From NCBI RefSeq assembly GCF_902859945.1, contig NZ_CADIKL010000003.1, positions 246,311 to 310,310 of the forward strand: DNA of 64,000 nt, in the 5' to 3' direction. The notes under the pieces are model-generated. The model saw only the letters and a program-made list of their open reading frames with translations, was not told the origin of the DNA and made no database searches. Position numbers and translations under genes: made by a program. Positions 43,827 through 52,797 of this stretch are shown one piece after another. Each line of letters starts with the position of its first letter. The stretch's first letter is position 1. This DNA is from Paraburkholderia caffeinitolerans (GTDB taxonomy: Bacteria > Pseudomonadota > Gammaproteobacteria > Burkholderiales > Burkholderiaceae).

Positions 43827-46283
43827 ATGACCTATCAAGTTCTCGCACGCAAGTGGCGACCGAAGGATTTCGCTTCGCTCGTCGGACAGGAGCACGTGGT
43901 GCGCGCGCTCACGCATGCGCTCGACGGCGGGCGTCTGCACCACGCGTACCTCTTCACGGGCACACGCGGCGTGGGCAAGACGACGCTCTCGCGCATCTTC
44001 GCCAAGGCGCTTAATTGCGAGACCGGCGTGACGTCCAGGCCATGCGGCGTGTGTCGCGCGTGCCGGGAAATCGACGAAGGCCGCTTCGTCGATTATGTCG
44101 AGATGGACGCGGCGAGCAATCGCGGCGTCGACGAAATGGCGGCGCTGCTCGAGCGCGCGGTCTATGCGCCAGTGGATGCACGCTTCAAGGTCTACATGAT
44201 CGACGAAGTGCACATGCTCACGAACCACGCGTTCAACGCGATGCTCAAGACGCTGGAGGAGCCGCCGCCGCACGTCAAGTTCATCCTCGCGACCACAGAT
44301 CCGCAGAAAATTCCGGTCACGGTGCTCTCGCGCTGTCTGCAGTTCAACTTGAAGCAGATGCCGGCCGGCAATATCGTCGAGCATCTCACGCATATTCTTG
44401 GCGAAGAGAAAGTCGAGTTCGAGCCGCAAGCGCTGCGCCTGCTCGCGCGCGCCGCGGACGGCTCGATGCGCGACGCGCTCTCGCTCACCGATCAGGCCAT
44501 TGCCTATTCGGCCAATCAGGTCACGGAAGAGGCCGTGCGCGGCATGCTCGGTGCGCTCGACCAAAGCTACCTGATTCGCCTGATCGATGCCCTGGTTGCC
44601 GGCGATGGTGCGCAGGTGCTCGCGATCGCCGACGAAATGTCGCTGCGCAGCCTGTCGTTCTCGACCGCGCTGCAAGATCTCGCGAGCTTGTTCCATCGCG
44701 TGGCGTGGGCGCAATTCGCGCCGGCGTCGGTGCTTGATGAATGGCCCGAGGCTGACGATTTGCGCCGCTTCGCTGACGTGCTGAGCGCGGAGCAAGTGCA
44801 GCTTTTCTATCAAATCGCGACGCTCGGGCGCAGCGAGCTCGGGCTTGCGCCCGACGAGTACGCAGGCTTCACCATGACGCTGCTGCGCATGCTTGCGTTC
44901 GAGCCTTCGGTGGGCGCGGGCAGTGTCGGCAGCGCGCCGGTCTCGAGGCCGGCTGCCGCAGGCGCCGGCGTGCGTGCGGCTGTACAGACAGCAGCGCAGA
45001 CGGTAACTTCGGCGGCGGGCGCTGCGTCCGCCGAACGTGCTGTTGCCCAGCCGAGGTTTGCCGCGCCGACAAAGTCGGTCGCACCGCGCGCCGAACAGGC
45101 GCCGGCGGAAGTGGCGAGCGCGCCGCTTCGTGCCGTTGTGGTCGAAGACGCGAAGCAGGGCACCGCATCGCCGGTTGCCGACGATGTGCGTGCCGCGCCC
45201 GCAGACGCCGCGGCGGCGAATGTGGTGGACGCCGCGCCTGTTGCGCTAGCGCGCATCGTGCCGCCTTGGGAAGACGAAGCCACGACCGCGTCGGGCGACG
45301 ACGACGCAAAGCCCGCAGCACAAGCCGACGTGCAAACCGCTTCGGCTCCCACTGTTGCGCCTGTCGCCGCAGAGCCGGCAGCGCCCGAGCCGCAGCCTGA
45401 GAAGGCGGCGGCCGTAGCCGCGTCTTCGTCGCGCAGCGGCGCGGGCGCCGCGCTCGACGTGCTGCGTAGCAAGGGCATGCGTGTTTCCTCCGAACGCGGT
45501 TCCCGGCCAGCGGCCCAGGCCGCAGCGCCCACGGCGGTTCCCAAGGCCGCCGCGCCACGCGCGGAGGTGAAGGTGCCGACGCCGGACCCCGCGCGTCGCG
45601 CCGCGGCTGCGCAGGAAGCGCAGCCGCGCCGGCCCGCGCGAGGGGCGAGCCCGCGTCAGGACGCATCGGGCGCACCGCCTTGGGATGACATCCCGCCCGA
45701 CGACTACGTGCCGCTCAGCGCCGACGACGCTTATTTCTCCGCGCCCGACGACAATTTCGTGCCCACGTATGAGAGCGAGTCCGCTGCGCCACGCGCAGCT
45801 GCTCCCGCCGCGACTTCGGCGGCAGTGGTCGACGTGAGCAAGCTGCCTGCAGGCATTCCGCTGGACGCCATCGGCTTCTCGGGCGACTGGCCGGCGCTTG
45901 CCGCCACGCTACCGCTCACCGGCATCTCGTATCAGCTTGCGTTCAACAGCGAGCTCACCGCGCTCGAAGGCGGCGTGCTCAAGCTCAGCGTGCCGGTGCC
46001 GCAGTACGCCGAAACCTCGCAGGTCGCCAAGCTCAAGACGGCGCTGGCCGAAAGTCTCGGCAAGTCCGTGGAAGTCGACGTCACGGTCGGCCCAGCGCGC
46101 CGCACGGCGGCTGCGCTGGATGCCGCTGCGCGCGCCGAGCGCCAGCGCGACGCCGAGCGCGAGATCGGCGCCGATCCTTTCGTGCAGCAACTGATTCGCG
46201 ACTTCGGCGCGAGCATCGTGCCGGGTTCGATCCGGCCGATCGCGCCCGAAGCCGCGACGGGCGGCAACCAGGCCGCCCATTGA
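43827..46283 (+). CDS. dnaX: DNA polymerase III subunits gamma and tau
   Basis: Clamp loader ATPase of 818 aa. AAA+ domain at 1-220 with Walker A G-T-R-G-V-G-K-T (45-52), a zinc module C64/C73/C76/C79 and the lid and collar domains to about 360. Residues about 375-680 are an Ala/Pro/Glu-rich linker, followed by a C-terminal tau domain that binds the polymerase and helicase. In E. coli a frameshift makes gamma; I saw no run of A to support slippage here. ybaB and recR follow, a common operon. The start lacks an SD sequence. Confidence 0.95.
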   Translation: MTYQVLARKWRPKDFASLVGQEHVVRALTHALDGGRLHHAYLFTGTRGVGKTTLSRIFAKALNCETGVTSRPCGVCRACREIDEGRFVDYVEMDAASNRGVDEMAALLERAVYAPVDARFKVYMIDEVHMLTNHAFNAMLKTLEEPPPHVKFILATTDPQKIPVTVLSRCLQFNLKQMPAGNIVEHLTHILGEEKVEFEPQALRLLARAADGSMRDALSLTDQAIAYSANQVTEEAVRGMLGALDQSYLIRLIDALVAGDGAQVLAIADEMSLRSLSFSTALQDLASLFHRVAWAQFAPASVLDEWPEADDLRRFADVLSAEQVQLFYQIATLGRSELGLAPDEYAGFTMTLLRMLAFEPSVGAGSVGSAPVSRPAAAGAGVRAAVQTAAQTVTSAAGAASAERAVAQPRFAAPTKSVAPRAEQAPAEVASAPLRAVVVEDAKQGTASPVADDVRAAPADAAAANVVDAAPVALARIVPPWEDEATTASGDDDAKPAAQADVQTASAPTVAPVAAEPAAPEPQPEKAAAVAASSSRSGAGAALDVLRSKGMRVSSERGSRPAAQAAAPTAVPKAAAPRAEVKVPTPDPARRAAAAQEAQPRRPARGASPRQDASGAPPWDDIPPDDYVPLSADDAYFSAPDDNFVPTYESESAAPRAAAPAATSAAVVDVSKLPAGIPLDAIGFSGDWPALAATLPLTGISYQLAFNSELTALEGGVLKLSVPVPQYAETSQVAKLKTALAESLGKSVEVDVTVGPARRTAAALDAAARAERQRDAEREIGADPFVQQLIRDFGASIVPGSIRPIAPEAATGGNQAAH

Positions 46284-46364
46284 ATTGCGCCGCGCGGCGC
46301 TCCGGGCGCCGCGCGTGCGAACACGTCATTTACGAATCACACATGATCCAGAAGGAGCAGTGAA

Positions 46365-46691
46365 ATGTTGAAAGGTCAACTCGCCGGGCTCATGAAGCAA
46401 GCTCAGCAGATGCAGGAAAACATGAAGAAGATGCAGGAGCAGCTTGCCCAGATCGAAGTCGAGGGTCAGGCAGGCGCCGGCCTCGTCAAGGTCACGATGA
46501 CGTGCCGCAACGACGTGCGCCGTGTGTCGATCGATCCGAGCCTGCTCGCCGACGACAAAGACATGCTCGAAGATCTCGTCGCCGCAGCGTTCAACGACGC
46601 CGTGCGCAAGGCCGAAGCCACGTCGCAGGAAAAGATGGGCGGCATGACCGCCGGTCTGCCGCTGCCGCCGGGCTTCAAAATGCCGTTCTAA
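46365..46691 (+). CDS. ybaB: YbaB/EbfC family nucleoid-associated protein
   Basis: DNA-binding protein of 108 aa forming a small dimer that binds and bridges DNA. Sequence begins [17 protein letters not shown] with a heptad-like N-terminal helix and ends in the family's [18 protein letters not shown] precedes the ATG. It lies between dnaX and recR, as in most bacteria. Confidence 0.96.
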   Translation: MLKGQLAGLMKQAQQMQENMKKMQEQLAQIEVEGQAGAGLVKVTMTCRNDVRRVSIDPSLLADDKDMLEDLVAAAFNDAVRKAEATSQEKMGGMTAGLPLPPGFKMPF

Positions 46692-46789
46692 AGCAGGCGC
46701 GCCGCGCGGCCCGGTGGCTGCGCGCAGCCTCGTGCGCGGTGGCTTTCCCGGCCACCGCACACGCTCACGCATTGCCACGCTGAATCCGC

Positions 46790-47386
46790 ATGAAACAACC
46801 TTCCGCCCTGGCGGCGCTCGTCGAGGCGCTGCGCGTGTTGCCCGGTGTCGGGCCGAAGTCGGCGCAGCGCATGGCCTATCACCTGATGCAGCACGACCGC
46901 GACGGCGCTGAAAAGCTCGGCCGCGCGCTGCTGTTCGCGACCGACCATCTGAAGCATTGCGAGAAGTGCAATACCTTCACCGAAGCTCAGGTCTGCGAAA
47001 CATGTCTCGACGATGAGCGCGATCCCACGCTCCTGTGTGTCGTGGAGACGCCCGCCGACCAGATCATGCTCGAACAGACCATGACTTATCGCGGACTGTA
47101 TTTCGTGCTGATGGGCCATCTGAGTCCGCTGGACGGCATCGGTCCCAAGGAAATTCATTTCGACCGCCTTGTGAAGCGCGCCTCGGATGGCATCGTCAAG
47201 GAGGTTGTGCTCGCAACCAACTTCACCAACGAAGGCGAGGCGACCGCGCATTATCTCGGCCAGACGCTCAAGGCGCGAGGCCTCGCTGTCACGCGCCTCG
47301 CGCGCGGCGTGCCGGTGGGCGGCGAACTGGAATACGTCGACGCGGGCACCATTGCCCGCGCAATGCTCGACCGGCGCTCGATGTAG
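46790..47386 (+). CDS. recR: Recombination protein RecR
   Basis: RecFOR pathway protein of 198 aa that helps load RecA at gaps. Helix-hairpin-helix ([12 protein letters not shown]) at residues 14-25, zinc finger C57-C60-C69-C72, then a Toprim domain (about 80-175) and a C-terminal Walker-B-like part. It is 99 bp after ybaB. Confidence 0.96.
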   Translation: MKQPSALAALVEALRVLPGVGPKSAQRMAYHLMQHDRDGAEKLGRALLFATDHLKHCEKCNTFTEAQVCETCLDDERDPTLLCVVETPADQIMLEQTMTYRGLYFVLMGHLSPLDGIGPKEIHFDRLVKRASDGIVKEVVLATNFTNEGEATAHYLGQTLKARGLAVTRLARGVPVGGELEYVDAGTIARAMLDRRSM

Positions 47387-47420
47387 CGCCGCGCCGATTG
47401 CAGAACACGAAAGGAGACTC

Positions 47421-48674
47421 ATGAGCGCAGCCTCTTCCCCTGAATCCGGTACGAAACCCGCCGGTCCGCTCGCGGGCGTGAAAGTGCTCGAGCTCGGCAC
47501 GCTGATCGCAGGCCCGTTCGCAGCGCGCTTTCTTGGCGAATTCGGCGCCGAGGTCATCAAGATCGAGGATCCGAAGGGCGGCGACCCGCTGCGCAAGTGG
47601 CGCAAGCTCTATCCCGAAGTGGGCGGCACCTCGCTCTGGTGGGCGGTGCAGGCACGCAACAAGAAGTCGGTGACGATCAATCTCAAGGCTGAGGAGGGCA
47701 AGGAGATCGTGCGCCGGCTCGCGAAAGAAGCCGATATCGTTATCGAGAACTTCCGGCCTGGCCTGCTCGAAAAGCTCGGGCTCGGCTATGACGTGCTCTC
47801 GAAAGAGAACCCGGGTCTCGTGATGGTGCGGCTCTCCGGCTATGGCCAGACCGGCCCGTATCGCGACCGCCCGGGTTTCGGCGCGATTGCCGAGTCGATG
47901 GGCGGGCTGCGCCACATCACCGGCTATCCCGAACTGCCGCCACCGCGCATCGGCATTTCGATCGGCGATTCGATCGCCGCGCTGCACGGCGTGATTGGCG
48001 CGATGATGGCGCTCCATCATCGCAATATGAACGGCGGCAGCGGCCAGATTGTCGACGTCGCGCTCTACGAGGCCGTGTTCAACATGATGGAGAGCGTGGT
48101 GCCCGAGTACGGCGTTTACGGCATGGTGCGCGAGCGCACCGGCGCCTCGCTGCCGGGCATCGTGCCGTCGAATACGTATCCATGCCGCGATGGCAGCATC
48201 GTGATCGGCGGCAACAGCGATCCGATCTTCAAGCGCCTAATGACAGCGATCGAACGCGACGACCTCGCCAACGATCCCGGCCTCGCGCATAACGATGGCC
48301 GTGTGCCGCGCACCGCGGAGATCGATGGCGCGATCGCGCAGTGGCTCGCGACACGCACCATCGACGAGGCGCTCGACGTGCTCAACGACGCGGACGTACC
48401 CGTGGGCCGCATCTACACGGTGGCCGATATGTTCACCGATCCGCAGTTCGCCGCGCGCCAGATGATCCAGCAGTTCCGCTGGCAGAAGAAGGACGGGCAG
48501 GAAGGCGAGGGCGTCGATATCGCACTGCCGGCGGTTACGCCGAAGCTCTCGGCAACACCAGGCGACACGCGCTGGCTCGGCCCCGAACTGGGCGAGCATA
48601 CCGACGAAGTCTTGCGTTCGCTCGGTTACGACGCGGAGCGCATTGCACAGTTGCACGCGCAACAAATCGTCTAA
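47421..48674 (+). CDS. Class III CoA transferase (CaiB/BaiF family)
   Basis: Protein of 417 aa of the family III CoA transferases, which move CoA between organic acids through a covalent Asp intermediate. The N-terminal signature G-V-K-V-L-E-L-G-T-L-I-A-G-P and G-A-E-V-I-K-I-E-D-P are present, as is the middle Y-G-Q-T-G-P-Y-R-D-R-P-G-F. The substrate is not known. Start at ATG 47421 with AAGGAG; an upstream frame overlapping recR is not used. It is 34 bp downstream of recR. A terminator follows. Confidence 0.9.
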   Translation: MSAASSPESGTKPAGPLAGVKVLELGTLIAGPFAARFLGEFGAEVIKIEDPKGGDPLRKWRKLYPEVGGTSLWWAVQARNKKSVTINLKAEEGKEIVRRLAKEADIVIENFRPGLLEKLGLGYDVLSKENPGLVMVRLSGYGQTGPYRDRPGFGAIAESMGGLRHITGYPELPPPRIGISIGDSIAALHGVIGAMMALHHRNMNGGSGQIVDVALYEAVFNMMESVVPEYGVYGMVRERTGASLPGIVPSNTYPCRDGSIVIGGNSDPIFKRLMTAIERDDLANDPGLAHNDGRVPRTAEIDGAIAQWLATRTIDEALDVLNDADVPVGRIYTVADMFTDPQFAARQMIQQFRWQKKDGQEGEGVDIALPAVTPKLSATPGDTRWLGPELGEHTDEVLRSLGYDAERIAQLHAQQIV

Positions 48675-48701
48675 CAACGCAGTTATTGCGCCAAAAAACG
48701 C

Positions 48702-48732
48702 AAAAAAGGCTCGCGCATTGCGAGCCTTTTTT
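48702..48732. terminator. Bidirectional terminator between the CoA transferase and quinone reductase genes
   Basis: 13-bp perfect arms (AAAAAAGGCTCGC) around GCATT, with A and T runs; serves both convergent genes. Confidence 0.88.
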
Positions 48733-48756
48733 ATTCCCGCTGGTATAAGGCGCCGC

Positions 48757-49728
48757 TCAGGGCTCGATCACGATCTTTCCCGTCACCTTGCGCGAGGCCA
48801 TGTCCTTGAGCGCCTGCGCGGTGTCGGCGAGCGCGTAACGCTTCGAGACATAGGGCCTGAGCTTGCCTTCGCCGATCCAGCCCACCATCTGCGCGAAGGC
48901 GGCTGCGTTGCGCTGCGGCTCGCGGCGCGCGAAATCGCCCCAGAACACGCCGACGATGCTCGCACCCTTGAGCAGCGTGAGGTTCAGCGGCAGCTTCGGG
49001 ATTTCGCCGTTGGCGAAGCCGACCACGAGATAGCGGCCGCGCCAGCTGATGCTGCGAAACGCCGGTTCGGCATAGACGCCGCCGACCGGGTCGTAGATCA
49101 CATCGGGACCCTTGCCGTCGGTGAGCGCCTTGATGCGCTCGCGCAGGTCCTCGGTGCTGTAGTTGATGGTGGCGTCGGCGCCGAAGCGGCGGCAGACCTC
49201 GAGTTTTTCGTCGCTCGATGCCGCCGCGATCACGCGCGCCCCCAGCACCTTGCCGATTTCCACCGCCGCCAGACCCACGCCGCCCGCGGCGCCGAGCACG
49301 AGCATCGTTTCGCCGGCGCGCAGCGCGGCGCGGTCGACCACCGCATGATGCGAGGTGCCGTAGGCAAGCGTGAAGGCGGCTGCAGTGGCGTAGTCGGCGC
49401 CTTCGGGCAGCGGCACGCAGGCGGCGGCATCGGCAAGCACTTGCTCCGCGAATCCGCCGTTGCCCACATAGGCGACCACGCGCATGCCGGGTGCGAGCGC
49501 TACGCCCTCGCCGGCGGCGCGCACGATGCCAGCGACTTCGGCGCCGGGCGTGAAGGGTAGTGCAGGCTTGACCTGATATTTGTTCTCGATGATCAGGACG
49601 TCGGGGAAGTTGACGGCCGCCGCCTTCACGTCGATCACCACCTGGCCCGCGCCTGGCACGAGTTCAGGCAGGTCTTCGAGAGTGAGCGTTTCGGGCGGGC
49701 CGTACTGGTTGCAGCGGATTGCGCGCAT
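48757..49728 (-). CDS. Zinc-type (quinone oxidoreductase-like) NADPH:quinone reductase
   Basis: Medium-chain reductase of 323 aa related to QOR/zeta-crystallin. N-terminal GroES-like fold and a Rossmann domain with G-A-A-G-G-V-G-L-A-A near residue 148. The catalytic zinc Cys of alcohol dehydrogenases are absent, as usual for QOR. It reduces quinones or enones with NADPH; the substrate is unknown. Start at ATG 49728 with AGGAGA; an upstream in-frame ATG at 49767 is less likely. Confidence 0.9.
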   Translation of the reverse strand: MRAIRCNQYGPPETLTLEDLPELVPGAGQVVIDVKAAAVNFPDVLIIENKYQVKPALPFTPGAEVAGIVRAAGEGVALAPGMRVVAYVGNGGFAEQVLADAAACVPLPEGADYATAAAFTLAYGTSHHAVVDRAALRAGETMLVLGAAGGVGLAAVEIGKVLGARVIAAASSDEKLEVCRRFGADATINYSTEDLRERIKALTDGKGPDVIYDPVGGVYAEPAFRSISWRGRYLVVGFANGEIPKLPLNLTLLKGASIVGVFWGDFARREPQRNAAAFAQMVGWIGEGKLRPYVSKRYALADTAQALKDMASRKVTGKIVIEP

Positions 49729-50015
49729 CGTGTCTCCTGTCTTCTGTCGTTCTGGTGGGGCGGTCATGGATAAGACTCAGCGCCACAGTGTACGGCAATC
49801 CCGGCGAACGCGAACGACCGTGCATTTATTTCCGCGAGCAGGTTATTAATCCGGTACGCATGCGGCCATGAAAGATTGCGCAAAAGGGTGTGTGAGGGGG
49901 GCGAAAAGCGGCTCGCACGAGATTTCCGATACGCGCCGGAATGCACTACGAATCAGCCCGTGCACGGCGGCGCGGCGCACACCGGACTGTCGTTCGCCTG
50001 CCTTCTATCCTCGGT

Positions 50016-50021
50016 TACAAT
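50016..50021 (+). promoter_or_regulatory. -10 element 6 bp before surE ATG (possible leaderless start)
   Basis: TACAAT ends 6 bp before the surE ATG with no SD sequence, the same geometry as dnaX. A weak TTCGCC lies 17 bp upstream. Confidence 0.35.
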
Positions 50022-50027
50022 CGGCGG

Positions 50028-50789
50028 ATGCGAATCCTACTCAGCAACGACGACGGTTATCTCGCGCCCGGCCTTGCTGCGCTCTACGAAGCGCTCAAGC
50101 CGCTCGGCGAGGTCACGGTAATGGCGCCCGAGCAGAACTGCAGCGCCGCTTCCAACTCGCTCACGCTATGGCGCCCGCTCTCGGTGCTGCGCTCGGCGAG
50201 CACGGGTTTCTATTACGTGAACGGCACGCCCACGGACTCAGTGCATATCGCGCTCACGGGGATGCTCGATCACAAGCCCGACCTTGTGGTGTCCGGCATC
50301 AACAACGGCCAGAACATGGGCGAGGACACGCTTTATTCGGGCACGGTCGCCGCGGCCACCGAAGGCATCATGTTCGGCGTTCCCGCCATCGCGTTCTCGC
50401 TCGTCGATAAAGACTGGGTGCATCTCGACTCCGCCGCACGCGTGGCGGCCGACATCGTCGCGCATTATCTGGCGAATCCGCTGCCGGGCAGTCCGCTGCT
50501 CAACGTCAATATTCCCAATCTGCCATACGACGAACTCGGCGAATGGCGTGTCACGCGTCTCGGCAAACGTCATCCTTCGCAGCCTGTGATCCGCCAGACC
50601 AATCCGCGCGGCGAGCCGATCTACTGGATCGGTCCGTCGGGTAGCGCGCGCGACGCGAGCGAGGGCACGGACTTTCATGCGGTGTCGAACGGCCATGTGT
50701 CGATCACGCCGCTGCAACTAGACCTCACACACACGCAGATGTTGCCAGCGACGCACGATTGGGTGCGTCAGGGCGGCAGCGCTTCATGA
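50028..50789 (+). CDS. surE: 5'/3'-nucleotidase SurE
   Basis: Phosphatase of 253 aa that removes phosphate from nucleoside monophosphates; linked to survival in stationary phase. Metal-binding N-D-D at residues 7-9 (S-N-D-D-G), then N-S-L-T near residue 43 and S-G-I-N-N-G-Q-N near residue 87. Length fits the family. Start chosen at ATG 50028, because upstream residues are not conserved. Its stop overlaps the pcm start by 4 bp (ATGA); surE-pcm-nlpD-rpoS is the classic order. Confidence 0.95.
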   Translation: MRILLSNDDGYLAPGLAALYEALKPLGEVTVMAPEQNCSAASNSLTLWRPLSVLRSASTGFYYVNGTPTDSVHIALTGMLDHKPDLVVSGINNGQNMGEDTLYSGTVAAATEGIMFGVPAIAFSLVDKDWVHLDSAARVAADIVAHYLANPLPGSPLLNVNIPNLPYDELGEWRVTRLGKRHPSQPVIRQTNPRGEPIYWIGPSGSARDASEGTDFHAVSNGHVSITPLQLDLTHTQMLPATHDWVRQGGSAS

Positions 50790-51901
50790 CGGGCGAACGC
50801 ACGAAGCGTTTCCCGCTCGGCCTCGCGGATCTCGTGCGCGAGCCGCGGCGTCATGACGGCCAGGATCGTCACGATGGGCGGCCGGGCGAGGCGCGTGCGC
50901 CGCTCGGGCGCGCAGGCCAGCCGGGTGCACCAGGCGCAGCGAAGCGGGCGGTCAATCCCGTGGCGAAAGCCGCGCCTGCGAAAAGCGCCGGTGTGAAGGG
51001 CACGACGGGCGCATCGGGTTCGTCGTCTGCCGCGCACGGCATTCAACCCGCAAAAGCGCCGGGCGCGCTGCACGCCGCCGCGTCGCCCGCGCGCAAGCCC
51101 GAGGTGCGCCGCAGCGAACTTGCACCGCGCGCTGCGGCATCTTTTTCTGCTACCACGTCTGTGGCCAAGAGTGCCCAGGCACGGCCCACAGCCAACGCGC
51201 GCACCGGCGTGGCGCCCAGTTCGGGGGCGCCGGGCGTCGCGCTCAATGGCGCGCACGCGCTGACTTCGGAACGGGTTCGCGAACGCATGGTCGAACGCCT
51301 GCGTGCGAATGGCATTGCCGACCCGCGCGTGCTCCAGGCGATTGCGGGTGTGCCGCGCCACATGTTCGTCGACCCAGGCCTCGCGACCCAGGCCTACGAA
51401 GATGCGGCGTTGCCAATTGGCCATCACCAGACCATTTCGAAGCCCTCGGTCGTGGCCCGCATGCTCGAACTCGCGGGTGCGGGCCGCAACCTCGAGCGCG
51501 TGCTCGAAATCGGCACGGGCTGTGGCTATCAGGCCGCGGTGCTGAGCCAGATTGCACGCGACGTGTATTCGATTGAACGCATCAAGCCGTTGTACGAGCG
51601 CGCGAAAACGAACCTGCGCCCACTGCGTATTCCGAACATCCGCTTGCACTATGGCGACGGACGGCTCGGTTTGCCATCGGCGGGGCCGTTCGACGCGATC
51701 GTGATCGCTGCCGCCGGCTTCGAGGTGCCGCAGGCGCTGCTCGAACAGCTTGCCATTGGCGGACGGCTCGTCGCGCCTGTCGCGGAGCAGGGTGAGACGA
51801 CCCAGGTGCTCACGCTCGTCGAGCGGACGGGGCCTGCGCAGTGGCGGGAGTCGCGGCTTGATCGCGTTTTCTTTGTCCCTTTAAAATCCGGAGTGATTTG
51901 A
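50786..51901 (+). CDS. pcm: Protein-L-isoaspartate O-methyltransferase with long N-terminal extension
   Basis: Repairs isoaspartyl damage by SAM-dependent methylation. The catalytic part occupies about residues 155-371, with the SAM motif L-E-I-G-T-G-C-G-Y near residue 237 and the family's G-H-H-Q-T-I-S-K-P substrate region near 212. The first 150 residues are an Ala/Pro/Arg-rich, probably disordered extension not found in the 208-aa E. coli enzyme. The start overlaps surE. The nlpD ATG lies 5 bp after the stop. Confidence 0.92.
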   Translation: MTGERTKRFPLGLADLVREPRRHDGQDRHDGRPGEARAPLGRAGQPGAPGAAKRAVNPVAKAAPAKSAGVKGTTGASGSSSAAHGIQPAKAPGALHAAASPARKPEVRRSELAPRAAASFSATTSVAKSAQARPTANARTGVAPSSGAPGVALNGAHALTSERVRERMVERLRANGIADPRVLQAIAGVPRHMFVDPGLATQAYEDAALPIGHHQTISKPSVVARMLELAGAGRNLERVLEIGTGCGYQAAVLSQIARDVYSIERIKPLYERAKTNLRPLRIPNIRLHYGDGRLGLPSAGPFDAIVIAAAGFEVPQALLEQLAIGGRLVAPVAEQGETTQVLTLVERTGPAQWRESRLDRVFFVPLKSGVI

Positions 51902-51906
51902 AACCG

Positions 51907-52785
51907 ATGAGTATGTTGCGCGCGATGCAAAGAAAACGCTTGAATATTGACCTGACCGCAGCCCGTAACGGTGCTTCGGTCATCGCGCTCTGCCTGCTGA
52001 CGGCCTGTGCAACGCGCCTCGACAACGCACCTGTCGTCGACCGCACTGCGCCGCTCGGGACGGCGGGTGCACAGCCGGCGGTGCCGCTCGGGCCGCCGCC
52101 TCCGGGATACTACCGGGTGAAGCCTGGCGACACTCTCTATAGGATTGCGCTCGAAAACGGTCAGAACTACCGCGACGTCGCTACGTGGAACAATCTCACC
52201 AATCCGAATCAGATTGAAGTCGATCAGTTGCTGCGCGTCGCGCCGCCGAATGGTGCGAGCAGCGCGCCGGGTGTCGTCGCTGCGCTGGCGCCGGGTGCGC
52301 AGTCGGGCTCGGCTGCAGCGATGCCGCCGATATACGGCTCGGGCGCAGGTGCACCGCCGCCCGTTGCAGCCGTGCCGCCGCCGGCGAGCGGCGGCGACAT
52401 GGCTGCGGCGCCGGCGGGCAACATTACGCTTGCGTGGCCGGTGCGTGGCCCGGTGCTCAACCGCTTCGACGATGCGAAGAACAAGGGCATCAATATCGGT
52501 GGTGCGACCGGTGACCCGGTCAAGGCGGCTGGTGATGGACGAGTGGTTTATGCCGGAAATGGGCTGCGCGGTTACGGCAATCTCATTATCATCAAGCATG
52601 ACGCGACGTTTTTGACAGCGTACGCACACAACCGGACTTTGATGGTAAAAGAAGGAGATGCGGTCACGAAGGGTCAGAAAATCGCCGAAATGGGGAATAC
52701 CGATTCGGACCGTGTGATGCTGCATTTCGAAGTACGCCGTCAGGGCAAACCCGTCGACCCTATGAAGTACTTGCCGCCGCAATAA
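51907..52785 (+). CDS. nlpD: NlpD-like LysM/M23 murein hydrolase activator lipoprotein
   Basis: Outer membrane lipoprotein of 292 aa (lipobox L-T-A-C near residue 35). LysM domain (Y-Y-R-V-K-P-G-D-T-L-Y, about 68-112), a Pro/Ala linker, then an M23/LytM domain (about 175-292). The catalytic metal residues look lost: the segment normally H-x-G-I-D reads N-K-G-I-N, and the HxH motif reads M-L-H-F-E. In E. coli NlpD the domain is likewise inactive and activates the amidase AmiC, which fits here. Start ATG 51907 is preferred; TTG at 51898 is an alternative. rpoS follows after 12 bp. Confidence 0.9.
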   Translation: MSMLRAMQRKRLNIDLTAARNGASVIALCLLTACATRLDNAPVVDRTAPLGTAGAQPAVPLGPPPPGYYRVKPGDTLYRIALENGQNYRDVATWNNLTNPNQIEVDQLLRVAPPNGASSAPGVVAALAPGAQSGSAAAMPPIYGSGAGAPPPVAAVPPPASGGDMAAAPAGNITLAWPVRGPVLNRFDDAKNKGINIGGATGDPVKAAGDGRVVYAGNGLRGYGNLIIIKHDATFLTAYAHNRTLMVKEGDAVTKGQKIAEMGNTDSDRVMLHFEVRRQGKPVDPMKYLPPQ

Positions 52786-52797
52786 AGCGAGCCGACT

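Noticed and set aside
43639..43830. Short frame between 4.5S RNA and dnaX
   Set aside because: No conserved sequence; it overlaps the start of dnaX in another frame.
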